From contig NZ_LROS01000005.1 of the NCBI RefSeq assembly GCF_001675165.1, positions 45,262 through 109,261 of the forward strand: a stretch of 64,000 bases of DNA, in the 5' to 3' direction. The first letter of the stretch is position 1; each line of letters starts with the position of its first letter. Positions 56,352-64,000 of the stretch are shown here, one piece after another. The DNA is from Clostridium ragsdalei P11. GTDB lineage: Bacteria > Bacillota > Clostridia > Clostridiales > Clostridiaceae. The position numbers and the translations under genes were made by a program. The notes under the pieces were generated by a model, which was given only the letters and a program-made list of their open reading frames with translations, did no database searches and was not told the origin of the DNA.

Positions 56352-57245
56352 ATGGAGAATGCAGATATAAATAAGAGTATGGAATTATCTCATGCTTTAA
56401 AAGTTCACCCTTGCTTTAGTAGAGGGAATGCTTCGAATTATGGAAGAATTCATCTTCCAGTAAGTTCTCACTGTAACATACAGTGTAAATTTTGTAAAAG
56501 AGTTTATAATGACAGCGAAAATAGACCTGGTGTTACAAAGGAAATACTATCTCCAAAAGACACTATAAAAAAAGTTAAAAAGGCTCTAGAACTTTGTCCT
56601 CAAATAACTGTAGTAGGTATAGCCGGTCCGGGAGATAGCTTGGCTACTCCTCAAGCAATTGAAACCTTTAAACTTATTCATAGAGCCTATCCTACCCTTA
56701 TAAAATGTCTTAGCACTAATGGCCTTTTACTTTATAAGTATGCCCAAGAAATTTATGATGTAGGAGTAAGAACTATAACAGTTACTGTAAACGCTGTAGA
56801 TCCATGTATTGGAAGTAAAATTATATCTTACATAAATTACAAAGGCGGAAAATATTACAGTAAAGAAGCATCAAGTATTCTCATAAATAATCAGCTAAAA
56901 GGTATATCCAAAATAAGTAAACTTGGAGTTATAGTAAAGGTAAATTCGGTATTGATTCCAGGCATTAATGACCAACATATAGGGGCAATAGCTAAAACCG
57001 TTAAAGATGCAGGAGCATTTCTATACAACATCATACCACTTATACCTCAACATGAATTCAGCCATATTCTTGCTCCTACATGTCAGCAATTAAATGAAGC
57101 AAGAATAACAGCTGAAAAGTATATTTCTGTATTTAAAAATTGTAAACACTGCCGCGCAGATGCATGTGGAATACCTGGTAAAAAAGACTTTTCAAATGAA
57201 CTTTATGAAATCACTAGTTATCCTGAAACTTTCTCTCACGGCTAA
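56352..57245 (+). CDS. NifB-like radical SAM protein without NifX domain
   Basis: 297 aa. It has the NifB-specific N terminus KVHPCFSRGNASNYGRIHLPVS, the CNIQCKFC radical SAM motif (C41, C45, C48), ENRPGVT, GPGDSLAT, and near the C terminus CKHCRADACGIPG. NifB builds the Fe8S9C core of nitrogenase cofactors. Its presence in this operon implies that the D/K-like proteins carry a NifB-derived cluster. 17 bp after nifH-like. Confidence 0.88.
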   Translation: MENADINKSMELSHALKVHPCFSRGNASNYGRIHLPVSSHCNIQCKFCKRVYNDSENRPGVTKEILSPKDTIKKVKKALELCPQITVVGIAGPGDSLATPQAIETFKLIHRAYPTLIKCLSTNGLLLYKYAQEIYDVGVRTITVTVNAVDPCIGSKIISYINYKGGKYYSKEASSILINNQLKGISKISKLGVIVKVNSVLIPGINDQHIGAIAKTVKDAGAFLYNIIPLIPQHEFSHILAPTCQQLNEARITAEKYISVFKNCKHCRADACGIPGKKDFSNELYEITSYPETFSHG

Positions 57246-57264
57246 CATATAAATCTCATAAAAT

Positions 57265-57303
57265 AAAGCAGACATTTTAGATAAATGCCTGCTTTGTTTT
57301 TTA
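57265..57303. terminator. Bidirectional terminator of the nitrogenase-like operon and cooS
   Basis: AAAGCAGACATTT (57265-57277) pairs with AAATGCCTGCTTT (57283-57295) with one mismatch; T's follow. Confidence 0.85.
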
Positions 57304-57306
57304 TCT

Positions 57307-59199
57307 TTAGATATTTAATTTTTTACGTTTTGACTCTATCCTTTGAAGCATTTGCTCTGCTGCCTTATCTGGATCAGGTTCTACAAAGAATTTTGAACCA
57401 TAGTCATCTTCCATCTTATTTAACAGATAATCTGCAACAAATGGACCTCCAGTTACAGGTGGAACAACACCAAGCCATGCATCTATACCGCTTCCTACTA
57501 CATACATTCCTATAGCTACTGCTTTTTCTGACATCCATTCAGGAGCAGCTCCAACTACTGGCAAATCGCTGATATCCAATTTTAAATAATTTGCTAGTTC
57601 ACCAACAAGTTGTAAATTACGACTGATATCAACACATGAACCTTGGTGAAGAACAGGTGGAATATCTAATAAATCACACACTTTTTTAAGTCCAGGACCA
57701 GCTATCTCTTTAGCTTCTTTTAAAAGCAATCCTGCCTTTGCTGCTGCATGAGCTGCACAGCCCGTAACAACTACTATTACATCATGTGCAATTAAATACT
57801 TAATCATTTTTACTATAGGTCCATCATGTTCAACTTTCGGGTTATTACAACCTACAAAAGCAGCTGCACCTCTTATAACACCCGATAATATAACATCTGC
57901 AAGAGGTTTAACTGTTTGAAGCTGATCTATATTTGAATTGACAACCTTGTCAAGGGTGTCAACTATAGCTTCAGTACTAAATCCAACCACTGCATCACAT
58001 TTTTCATGAGGAATTAAAACCTTTTCTCTATCTCTATTCTTATAATTTAATATAGCTTCTTTCAATATCTGTTTTGCACATTCATAGGCATTGTCTTCAT
58101 CAAACTCAATATATAATGAATCTGTTATCTTAGCTTTTGGTGATGTTGTTATAAATTTAGTATGATAAGATTGAGATAGTTTTGCAAGTGATGGCATTAT
58201 GCACTGAACATCAACTATCAATGCTTCAACTGCACCTGTTACTACAGCAAGTTCCTGTTGAAGGAAGTTTCCTGCCATCTTAATACCATGTCTTAGTGCT
58301 ATTTCATTTCCTGTACAACACATACCACAAAGATTTATTCCATCTGCACCCTGAGCTTTTGCAAGAGCAATGAGTTCAGGATCTTCAGCAGCTGCAACAA
58401 CTGCTTCTGAAAGTACTGGTTCATGTCCATGCAGTATAACGTTAACTGAATTTTCCTCTAATACGCCTAAATTAGCTGTAGTTTCTACTTCTGATGGAGT
58501 TGTAAATAGAATATCACTAAGTTCAGTTGCAATATAAGAACCACCCCATCCATCTCCAAGGGATGCTCTCATTGACATTTTAAGAATATTTTCTGCATCT
58601 CCTGAACATCCAATGTGAGTTGAGTGCATTATACTAACTATATCTTTATCAATTGCCCTTGGAGTTACACCAAGCCTGTCCCATACTTCTCTTCTTTTTT
58701 TAGGAAGTGCTGTAGGCAAAGTCAAATTTCCATGAGGTTTTCCATACTCATTCAATGTAGCTGCGGCCAAATCATGTGCTACATCATAAATATCTCTTCC
58801 CTCAGTTTCAATTCCAAATCTCTTTGCAACAGCTGCAAGCTTTTTCTCATCTCTTATATTTATTTGTCCATCTCTTGATGCGTTTTCAAGATAAAGACAT
58901 ATTGACCTACCATGATCTGAATGTGCTGCCGCTCCAGCTGCACACATTCTTGCAAAGTTTCTTGCAACTATAACATCTGCTGTAGCTCCACAAATACCTC
59001 TTGATACTCCTTTTCCTGGAACTGGACTTACCCGGCAAGGCCCCATAGCACAATTTCTACAGCATACACCAGCTAAACCAAAACCACATTGTACTTTCAT
59101 TTTAGCTTTTCTATCCCATACAGTTTCTACACCATCTTTTTTTGCTTTTTCAATAAGCTCTTCCTCAGCTGCTACTATTTCTGATCTTCTGTCTTCCAT
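57307..59199 (-). CDS. cooS: Anaerobic carbon monoxide dehydrogenase, catalytic subunit
   Basis: A 630-aa Ni-Fe CODH interconverting CO and CO2. D- and B-cluster cysteines C38, C46, C47, C50, C55 and C70 are in place (CGFGLAGVCCRNCAMGPCR). C-cluster ligands appear in ILHGHEPVLS, NLCGMCCTGNE, VQCIMPSL, FVGCNNPK, VTGCAAHAAAK and QGSCVDISR. No cooF, cooC or acs gene is adjacent, so it is a stand-alone CODH here. SD AAGGAGG. Its role (CO oxidation, CO2 reduction or other) cannot be told from sequence. Confidence 0.95.
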   Translation of the reverse strand: MEDRRSEIVAAEEELIEKAKKDGVETVWDRKAKMKVQCGFGLAGVCCRNCAMGPCRVSPVPGKGVSRGICGATADVIVARNFARMCAAGAAAHSDHGRSICLYLENASRDGQINIRDEKKLAAVAKRFGIETEGRDIYDVAHDLAAATLNEYGKPHGNLTLPTALPKKRREVWDRLGVTPRAIDKDIVSIMHSTHIGCSGDAENILKMSMRASLGDGWGGSYIATELSDILFTTPSEVETTANLGVLEENSVNVILHGHEPVLSEAVVAAAEDPELIALAKAQGADGINLCGMCCTGNEIALRHGIKMAGNFLQQELAVVTGAVEALIVDVQCIMPSLAKLSQSYHTKFITTSPKAKITDSLYIEFDEDNAYECAKQILKEAILNYKNRDREKVLIPHEKCDAVVGFSTEAIVDTLDKVVNSNIDQLQTVKPLADVILSGVIRGAAAFVGCNNPKVEHDGPIVKMIKYLIAHDVIVVVTGCAAHAAAKAGLLLKEAKEIAGPGLKKVCDLLDIPPVLHQGSCVDISRNLQLVGELANYLKLDISDLPVVGAAPEWMSEKAVAIGMYVVGSGIDAWLGVVPPVTGGPFVADYLLNKMEDDYGSKFFVEPDPDKAAEQMLQRIESKRKKLNI

Positions 59200-59360
59200 T
59201 AATAAAATACCTCCTTAAAATATAATAAATTTATAACCCAAATTGTATTTTTTTATTATAGTTAAAATCTAATTGTCTACCAAATTTGTAAAGGTTAACA
59301 TGGAAGGGGCAAAAATTATTAATCTTTTTTTAACTAAATAGGGTTTTAGGTATTTTTAAG

Positions 59361-59520
59361 ATTATACAATGTATCTTTATAAGATACTTTTGCTATTTTA
59401 TATAAGAAGGATATATTGTATTTAATATAATTTTTCTCACTATTATACTAATAATGAGATTACCCCTAACATATTTGTGTTTATGTTTAAATTATACGAC
59501 ATATATTTACATTTGATAAA
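59361..59520 (-). promoter_or_regulatory. Candidate cooS regulatory region
   Basis: The 403-bp gap 59200-59602 has no gene. On the minus strand there are two TATAAT boxes (59366-59361 and 59496-59491). A palindrome GTATCTT/AAGATAC (59371-59387) lies just upstream of the first, and a CTCACTATTA/TAATAATGAG dyad (59435-59457) downstream of the second. Neither promoter has a good -35, so activation by a regulator is plausible. The remainder is AT-rich leader. Confidence 0.4.
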
Positions 59521-59602
59521 CAACTTAAATTTACACTTATACAACTAAAAGTTATAACTTTAAAATTTAAAAGAAGGGCAAAAACAATTTATTTTCTCTA
59601 TT

Positions 59603-61009
59603 TTAATCTACATTATTATTGGTCCACGCCTTATATAGAAGTTTAACAGCTGGATTAATTTCATCTAATTTTATTCCTCCAAATCCCAACATAACAGTAC
59701 CTTTTAAACTGTTCTCAGGATATTTCCAAAACTTCGACGTAGGATATACTTTTACACCAACTTCATGAGCTCTTTCAATTAACTCCCTTTCTGACACATT
59801 TTCTTTCACCTGTACTAAGATGTGAAGACCAGCATTCATGCCATAAATAGAAATTTTGTCTCCAAACATTCTTTTCAAACTTTCAACTAGTGCATCATGT
59901 TTTTTCTTCTGCATCCTATTAGTTTTTCTAAGGTAGCTTTCCCAATGCCCTTCTTTCATAAAAAGTTCTAAAGTTTTTTGGATAATAAAAGGTACAGAAG
60001 GTGGATACCCCTCAAACATTACAGTAAACTTATTTAACATACATTTGGGAATGATCATGTATGATAAACGTAATGTTGGAAATAAAAATTTTGAAAAACT
60101 GCCGATATATACAACTCTATCACTACAAAGAGATTGAAGAGACTGCACAGGTTTTGTATTATATCTAAGGTGGCAGCTATAATCATCTTCAATAATTATT
60201 GAATTGTTTTTAATTGCCCATTCTATAAGCTCAAGTCTTCTAGAAATAGGCATTATAATTCCTAAAGGATACTGATGTGATGGAGTAACATGCACAGCTT
60301 TGGTATTTGTAGAATTTAGTTCCGTTACATTTAATCCGGATGAATCAAGAGAAATAGGCTTCACATTAAATCCATGATTTTCTAAGGTACGGCGGGTTAT
60401 ATGATGTCCTGGTTCTTCCATTGCAATTGTGGTAGTAATATCCTTAATAAGTTGACATAACATACCTAAACAGTAATTCACGCCGGCCCCAATAAAAATT
60501 TGATCTAACGTACATTCTACTCCACGATAATAATGAAGATATTTTAATATCTCTTCTCGAAGATCAATTTCTCCAAAAGTTGGACCATAACTTGTCATCT
60601 GCCTAGAAAAATTTTTTATGCACTTATTTGTAAGCTTTCTCCACTGCGTCATAGGAAGTTCACTCTCATTCAATTTCCCATATTTAAAATCATATTGAAT
60701 TAATGAATCCGAATTATCTGGCAACGTAGGTTTATTATAAAAAACTTCTTTTGTACCATGAATATATGAAAGATCTAACTTTTCAACATAATATCCGCTG
60801 CGAGGTTTACTAATTAAATATCCTTCCGAATATAGTTGATGATAAGCTATCTCTACAGTGTTTCTACTTATATGTAAATCACTGCATAGTTTTCGGCTTG
60901 ATGGCAGTTTACTACCTGGCTTTAAATCACCATTTAAAATTTGCTCTCTAAACTGCTGGTACAACTGAATATATAATGGAACATCACTTTTATCTTTTAA
61001 AACAAACAT
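59603..61009 (-). CDS. MocR-family regulator (GntR HTH fused to PLP aminotransferase fold)
   Basis: A 468-aa protein. The N-terminal GntR winged helix (YIQLYQQFREQILNGDLKPGSKLPSSRKLCSDLHISRNTVEIAYHQL, parts) is joined to an aminotransferase class I domain with the PLP Asp in IIEDDYSCHL and Lys in GSFSKFLFPT. MocR proteins often control vitamin B6, GABA or ectoine genes. Target unknown; a palindrome AACACTAGTGTT lies in its promoter. Confidence 0.9.
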   Translation of the reverse strand: MFVLKDKSDVPLYIQLYQQFREQILNGDLKPGSKLPSSRKLCSDLHISRNTVEIAYHQLYSEGYLISKPRSGYYVEKLDLSYIHGTKEVFYNKPTLPDNSDSLIQYDFKYGKLNESELPMTQWRKLTNKCIKNFSRQMTSYGPTFGEIDLREEILKYLHYYRGVECTLDQIFIGAGVNYCLGMLCQLIKDITTTIAMEEPGHHITRRTLENHGFNVKPISLDSSGLNVTELNSTNTKAVHVTPSHQYPLGIIMPISRRLELIEWAIKNNSIIIEDDYSCHLRYNTKPVQSLQSLCSDRVVYIGSFSKFLFPTLRLSYMIIPKCMLNKFTVMFEGYPPSVPFIIQKTLELFMKEGHWESYLRKTNRMQKKKHDALVESLKRMFGDKISIYGMNAGLHILVQVKENVSERELIERAHEVGVKVYPTSKFWKYPENSLKGTVMLGFGGIKLDEINPAVKLLYKAWTNNNVD

Positions 61010-61107
61010 ACGTTCACATCCTTTTAACCTAAAATCATGATTCTTTAAGAATACGCTTTTCTATAGTTGGCCTCATTCTTTTTTCTAAATCTGGCACTTT
61101 TACATAT

Positions 61108-61119
61108 AACACTAGTGTT
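61108..61119. promoter_or_regulatory. 12-bp palindrome in mocR-type promoter region
   Basis: AACACTAGTGTT lies about 100 bp upstream of the MocR-type start, within a weak promoter (TTGTAA/TAAAAG) on the minus strand. It is a possible autoregulatory operator; no target is known. Confidence 0.4.
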
Positions 61120-61203
61120 TTACAATAAAGTTATATTAATTTCTTATTTTATCAACATAAAACGGTATCAACCAATATTTTATATTATTATATCATAATA
61201 GAT

Positions 61204-61234
61204 AAAAGTATAAGAATTAGCATATTATACTTTT
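61204..61234 (+). promoter_or_regulatory. Inverted repeat upstream of LysR gene
   Basis: AAAAGTATAA (61204-61213) and TTATACTTTT (61225-61234) are perfect arms 11 bp apart, 40 bp before the LysR start. The spacing suits an LTTR autoregulatory site. Confidence 0.4.
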
Positions 61235-61273
61235 AAAATTTCTTAAGATATTATAAAAGGCAGGTGTAATGAA

Positions 61274-62149
61274 TTGGAGATCAAACAATTAAAATATTTT
61301 CTAGAAGTTTGCAAACATAAGAGTTTTTCAAAAGCTGCTAAAGAAATTTATATTACTCAACAGGGCTTAAGCAAGGCAATTAGTAATTTGGAAGAAGAAC
61401 TTCAATATCCTTTACTTCATACTACACCTAAAGGAATCAAAATAACAAAATATGGGCAATACTTGCAAAAACGATCGGAACATATTGTACAGGAGTTTGA
61501 TTTGATTTTAGATGACATGAATAAAATGGCTAATATCAATGAGGGAACTCTAACCGTATGTTTTAGCTTTGGAGTTCTTAATGCTCTATCACCAGATATT
61601 ATATCTGACTTCCAAAAAACTTATCCTAACATTAAGTTAGTTATAAAAACTTATCCTGATTCAATTTGTGAAGAAGTTGTTATGAATGAAAAAGCAGATT
61701 TAGCTGTTTCAATTGGCCCCGTTAATGAAAAAACTTTTAATTCTACTGCCATTAAATCTCAGTATCCTTGTATTTTAGTAAATAAAAAAAATCCATTGTC
61801 TAAAAAAACATCAGTGGATTTTAAAGAATTAAAAAACGAAAAATTTATTATTCTTAATGAAAAATTTCATTTTTATCACAACTTTATTAATAAATGCAGA
61901 GAATCAGGTTTTGAACCAAATATAGTCTTTACTACCTCAGAAATTATTACCGTTCATAAACTAAGTCATTTTAATAAAGGTATTGGAATAAGTATTGATT
62001 TTATGGCTAAAGATATTAACTATGAGGACATTTATCCAATTCCTTTTAAAGATCCTTCTTTCAAATGGGAAATTTGTTTAATAACTAAGAAACACCGATT
62101 TGAGCCCAATTTAGTGAAAATATTCACAAATTATATGCTAAATTACTAA
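61274..62149 (+). CDS. LysR-family transcriptional regulator
   Basis: 291 aa, with the LTTR HTH (MEIKQLKYFLEVCKHKSFSKAAKEIYITQQGLSKAISNLEEEL, parts) and a C-terminal effector domain. Start is TTG with AGGTG upstream. It is divergent from the MocR-type gene, and is one of only two regulators near the cooS/nitrogenase-like region. Effector and targets unknown. Confidence 0.88.
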   Translation: MEIKQLKYFLEVCKHKSFSKAAKEIYITQQGLSKAISNLEEELQYPLLHTTPKGIKITKYGQYLQKRSEHIVQEFDLILDDMNKMANINEGTLTVCFSFGVLNALSPDIISDFQKTYPNIKLVIKTYPDSICEEVVMNEKADLAVSIGPVNEKTFNSTAIKSQYPCILVNKKNPLSKKTSVDFKELKNEKFIILNEKFHFYHNFINKCRESGFEPNIVFTTSEIITVHKLSHFNKGIGISIDFMAKDINYEDIYPIPFKDPSFKWEICLITKKHRFEPNLVKIFTNYMLNY

Positions 62150-62235
62150 AACTAATATACATGCGTTATTTTTACTTACTAAGCTGCCGTAATCTCTATA
62201 CTATGATTAATTGAAATTTCAGCTGCACTAAAAAA

Positions 62236-62280
62236 CCAAAAAATAAGCAGTTGTAATTCCTATAACCATTTATTTTTTGG
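62236..62280. terminator. Inverted repeat between convergent genes
   Basis: CCAAAAAATAA (62236-62246) pairs with TTATTTTTTGG (62270-62280). Probably terminates the LysR and/or chemoreceptor transcript; the loop is long. Confidence 0.5.
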
Positions 62281-62345
62281 CAGTTATAACAGCATTTGAC
62301 CCTACAGTCTACTGATTATCAATTAGCACTTTTATACTATGCTAA

Positions 62346-63182
62346 TTAAACTTTTTTAGATACTTCTTCCAATACTTCAGCAGTTGAAGAAAGTTCTTGA
62401 ATAGATGAAGTTATCTCCTCTATTGCACTGCTTGCTGCTTCAAAATTGGAATTTGATTTATTTATACTATTAGTAACAAGTTCCATAGAACTGGTAATTT
62501 CTTTTAGCACGGAATCAATTTCTTTAACTGATTCACTACTTGATTTAGACAATTTTCTTATTTCTTGTGCAACTACACCAAAGCCTTTTCCATTATCTCC
62601 TGCTCTTGAAGCTTCAATAGCTGCATTTAATCCCAAAAGATTTGTCTGCTTTGAAATGCTTTGTATAAATCTTAAGATTTCATTAGTATCCTTAGCATTT
62701 TTATTAGCTTTATTTAATGCTTTAGAAGTATCTTCATTTGAGTTAACTATGTTTTGGATTTGCTCGGAAATATCACTGCTTGCCAAGGACATTTGTTTAA
62801 GAGAACCAGATACATTTTTAGATAGAGTCAGCACCTTATCCATATTTTCAAGACTTTGTGCCGCTAGTAAAAGACCAATTACCTTGTTATTATTATCTTT
62901 AATTGGAATTGAGTACGATCTAAAAGGTACTCCGTATAATTCTTTGGAAACAATATCTATTACTGGCTTTCCAGTTCTTAGTGCCTCACCTGGCGGTCCT
63001 TTTCTTGGTATTGGATCTCCTTCTTTACTTGATAAACTTAGCTTGTCACTATAAAGAATTTTTAAAATTTTTTCTGTATCAGTAATATATATAGTTATAT
63101 GATGACCAAAAAGTATATCTATGTATTGCAGTGAATCATTTAAAGAATTAAATATTGTATTTTCAACTATCGGTGATAACAT
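62346..63182 (-). CDS. Soluble methyl-accepting chemotaxis-type protein
   Basis: A 278-aa cytoplasmic receptor: no membrane segment. Residues ~1-110 form a PAS/GAF-like sensor ([44 protein letters not shown]). Then comes the signalling domain with tip [39 protein letters not shown] (parts). I place the start at ATG 63182, with GGAGG upstream. It lies downstream of the PII gene on the same strand, but a terminator lies between them. Confidence 0.85.
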   Translation of the reverse strand: MLSPIVENTIFNSLNDSLQYIDILFGHHITIYITDTEKILKILYSDKLSLSSKEGDPIPRKGPPGEALRTGKPVIDIVSKELYGVPFRSYSIPIKDNNNKVIGLLLAAQSLENMDKVLTLSKNVSGSLKQMSLASSDISEQIQNIVNSNEDTSKALNKANKNAKDTNEILRFIQSISKQTNLLGLNAAIEASRAGDNGKGFGVVAQEIRKLSKSSSESVKEIDSVLKEITSSMELVTNSINKSNSNFEAASSAIEEITSSIQELSSTAEVLEEVSKKV

Positions 63183-63324
63183 ATTTTTGCCTCCAATTAA
63201 TTTACTATAAATACAATATATATTATACATCTTACTTGTATAAATTGAAATATATTCCTTGCATTTGTATATAAGTAAATTTATGATTAATTTACCATAT
63301 ACCTATTTTATGAAAACACTACAA

Positions 63325-63378
63325 ATAAGAAAACACCCGCTAGTCTACTGCAATATTACTACAATAAACAAGTGGGTA
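63325..63378 (-). terminator. Probable terminator of the PII gene
   Basis: Minus strand ACCCACTT (63377-63370) pairs with AGCGGGT (63341-63335) with a mismatch; TTTTC follows. Confidence 0.5.
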
Positions 63379-63397
63379 TTTCCATTTAATATTAAAT

Positions 63398-63763
63398 CTA
63401 AGGCTTACTATATTGTAGGGCTTCTCTCCCTTCATCACCAGTACTTATACGTATAACGTTTTCAATATCATAAACAAATATTTTTCCATCACCTATTTCT
63501 CCTGTGTGGAGTATTTTTTTAGCAGTTTCAATAACAAGTTCTACAGGTACTTCACAGACTACCACTTCTACTTTTACTTTTGGTAGTAGATTAATGTCCA
63601 TGGTTAATCCACGATAATATTCCTTATAACCTTTTTGTACTCCACATCCTAAAACATTTGTAACAGTCATACCCGTAACACCAATGTCATTTAATGCTTC
63701 TCTTAATTCCTCCAATTTAGCTTTGTGAGTAATAATATCCACCTTTTTAAGTTTATTACCCAT
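63398..63763 (-). CDS. PII nitrogen-regulatory protein
   Basis: 121 aa of GlnB/GlnK type. T-loop region CGVQKGYKEYYRG with Tyr, then LPKVKVEVVVCE. The C-terminal PII signature GEIGDGKIFVYDIENVIRISTGDEG is intact. The partner (AmtB, glutamine synthetase or a nitrogenase-like enzyme) is not evident. SD GGGAGG precedes the ATG. It could be GlnB, GlnK or a NifI-type variant; the NifI pair arrangement is not seen. Confidence 0.88.
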   Translation of the reverse strand: MGNKLKKVDIITHKAKLEELREALNDIGVTGMTVTNVLGCGVQKGYKEYYRGLTMDINLLPKVKVEVVVCEVPVELVIETAKKILHTGEIGDGKIFVYDIENVIRISTGDEGREALQYSKP

Positions 63764-63900
63764 TGTTTTACCTCCCTTATTAAATATATTTCAATTTCTT
63801 TCGTAATTCTACAATCATTGATCTGGATACTTAAAATGTACAAATTAATAAATTAATTCTTTACATAATATTATATAGGGTTTCTAAGTGATAATTTAAC

Positions 63901-64000
63901 TTATACTAGGAAACTTCTAGCATAAGCTAATGAATGAATCTTAGCAAAATTAGAATTAAGTTCGTCAAAAAGAATTTTAATATCTGATACTAATTCCCAT
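63901..64000 (-). CDS. C-terminal end of an unidentified gene (cut by window edge)
   Basis: The minus-strand frame is open from the window end to a TAA at 63903-63901, giving 32 residues ending AKIHSLAYARSFLV. Too short to identify. It precedes the PII gene by 137 bp on the same strand. Confidence 0.35.
   Translation of the reverse strand, partial: WELVSDIKILFDELNSNFAKIHSLAYARSFLV

Noticed and set aside
52550..57245. Annotation as ordinary Mo-nitrogenase nifDKH
   Set aside because: The D-like subunit lacks the cofactor His and active-site residues, the order is D-K-H-B, and nifE, nifN and nifI genes are absent.
63259..63456. Plus-strand ORF of 65 aa
   Set aside because: It runs through the PII terminator into the PII coding region and lacks an SD.

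Overview
The window is low-GC DNA with tightly packed operons, clostridial start and Shine-Dalgarno (SD) usage, and many hairpin-plus-T-run terminators. Gene content points to an anaerobic cluster I Clostridium: an [FeFe]-hydrogenase maturase (hydF), a Ni-Fe carbon monoxide dehydrogenase (cooS), CWB2 cell-wall proteins, a FabK-type fatty acid pathway and a nitrogenase-like cluster. That combination suggests an acetogen or relative (C. ljungdahlii / C. kluyveri type). The species is an inference from gene content, not a database result.

Layout. 1-8.6 kb: end of a radical SAM gene, a LexA-fold regulator lacking its catalytic serine, murI, a long glutamine synthetase, murA, walJ and small zinc/Cys proteins. 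8.7-16.3 kb: a secreted DUF4434 protein, asnS, a TM1266-type regulator, dUTPase, a DMT permease, a LysR regulator and a subtilase. 16.3-28.1 kb (minus strand): a complete type II fatty acid and acetyl-CoA carboxylase operon (nitronate monooxygenase-like gene, FabT-like MarR, fabH-K-D-G-F, accB, fabZ, accC-D-A, dehydrogenase). A tandem TTTGA-type palindrome overlaps the predicted -10 of its first promoter. 28.4-31.2 kb: a dnaD/dnaC-like primosome pair, then seven tRNA genes on the minus strand in which an Asp-Val-Glu block is duplicated almost perfectly. 31.3-41.4 kb: PPDK regulator, CoA-binding protein, flavoproteins, acyl-ACP thioesterase, purA, a basic-tract protein, and an aspA-hydF pair. 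41.4-48.6 kb: two exported proteins behind a Fur-like box and a micro-ORF, an unusual Nramp transporter, ApbE and an M18 aminopeptidase. 48.7-64 kb: a chemoreceptor, a cupin, a decayed LysR gene, a membrane protein, a four-gene nitrogenase-like operon (D-K-H-B order), cooS, MocR and LysR regulators, a soluble chemoreceptor and a PII protein.

The most interesting locus is 52550-57245. It encodes two nitrogenase component-1-like subunits with all six P-cluster cysteine positions and one cofactor-type cysteine, but without the NifD cofactor histidine. With them are a NifH-like reductase and a stand-alone NifB-like radical SAM protein. There is no nifE or nifN, so it is not an ordinary nitrogenase operon. 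Its closest gene-content analogue among characterised systems is methylthio-alkane reductase (Mar), but the substrate cannot be read from sequence.

Other signals are a family of five intergenic structured repeats (54-198 bp) with shared ends and variable hairpins, and two genes whose strong SD is separated from the start codon by a hairpin that would bring them together.
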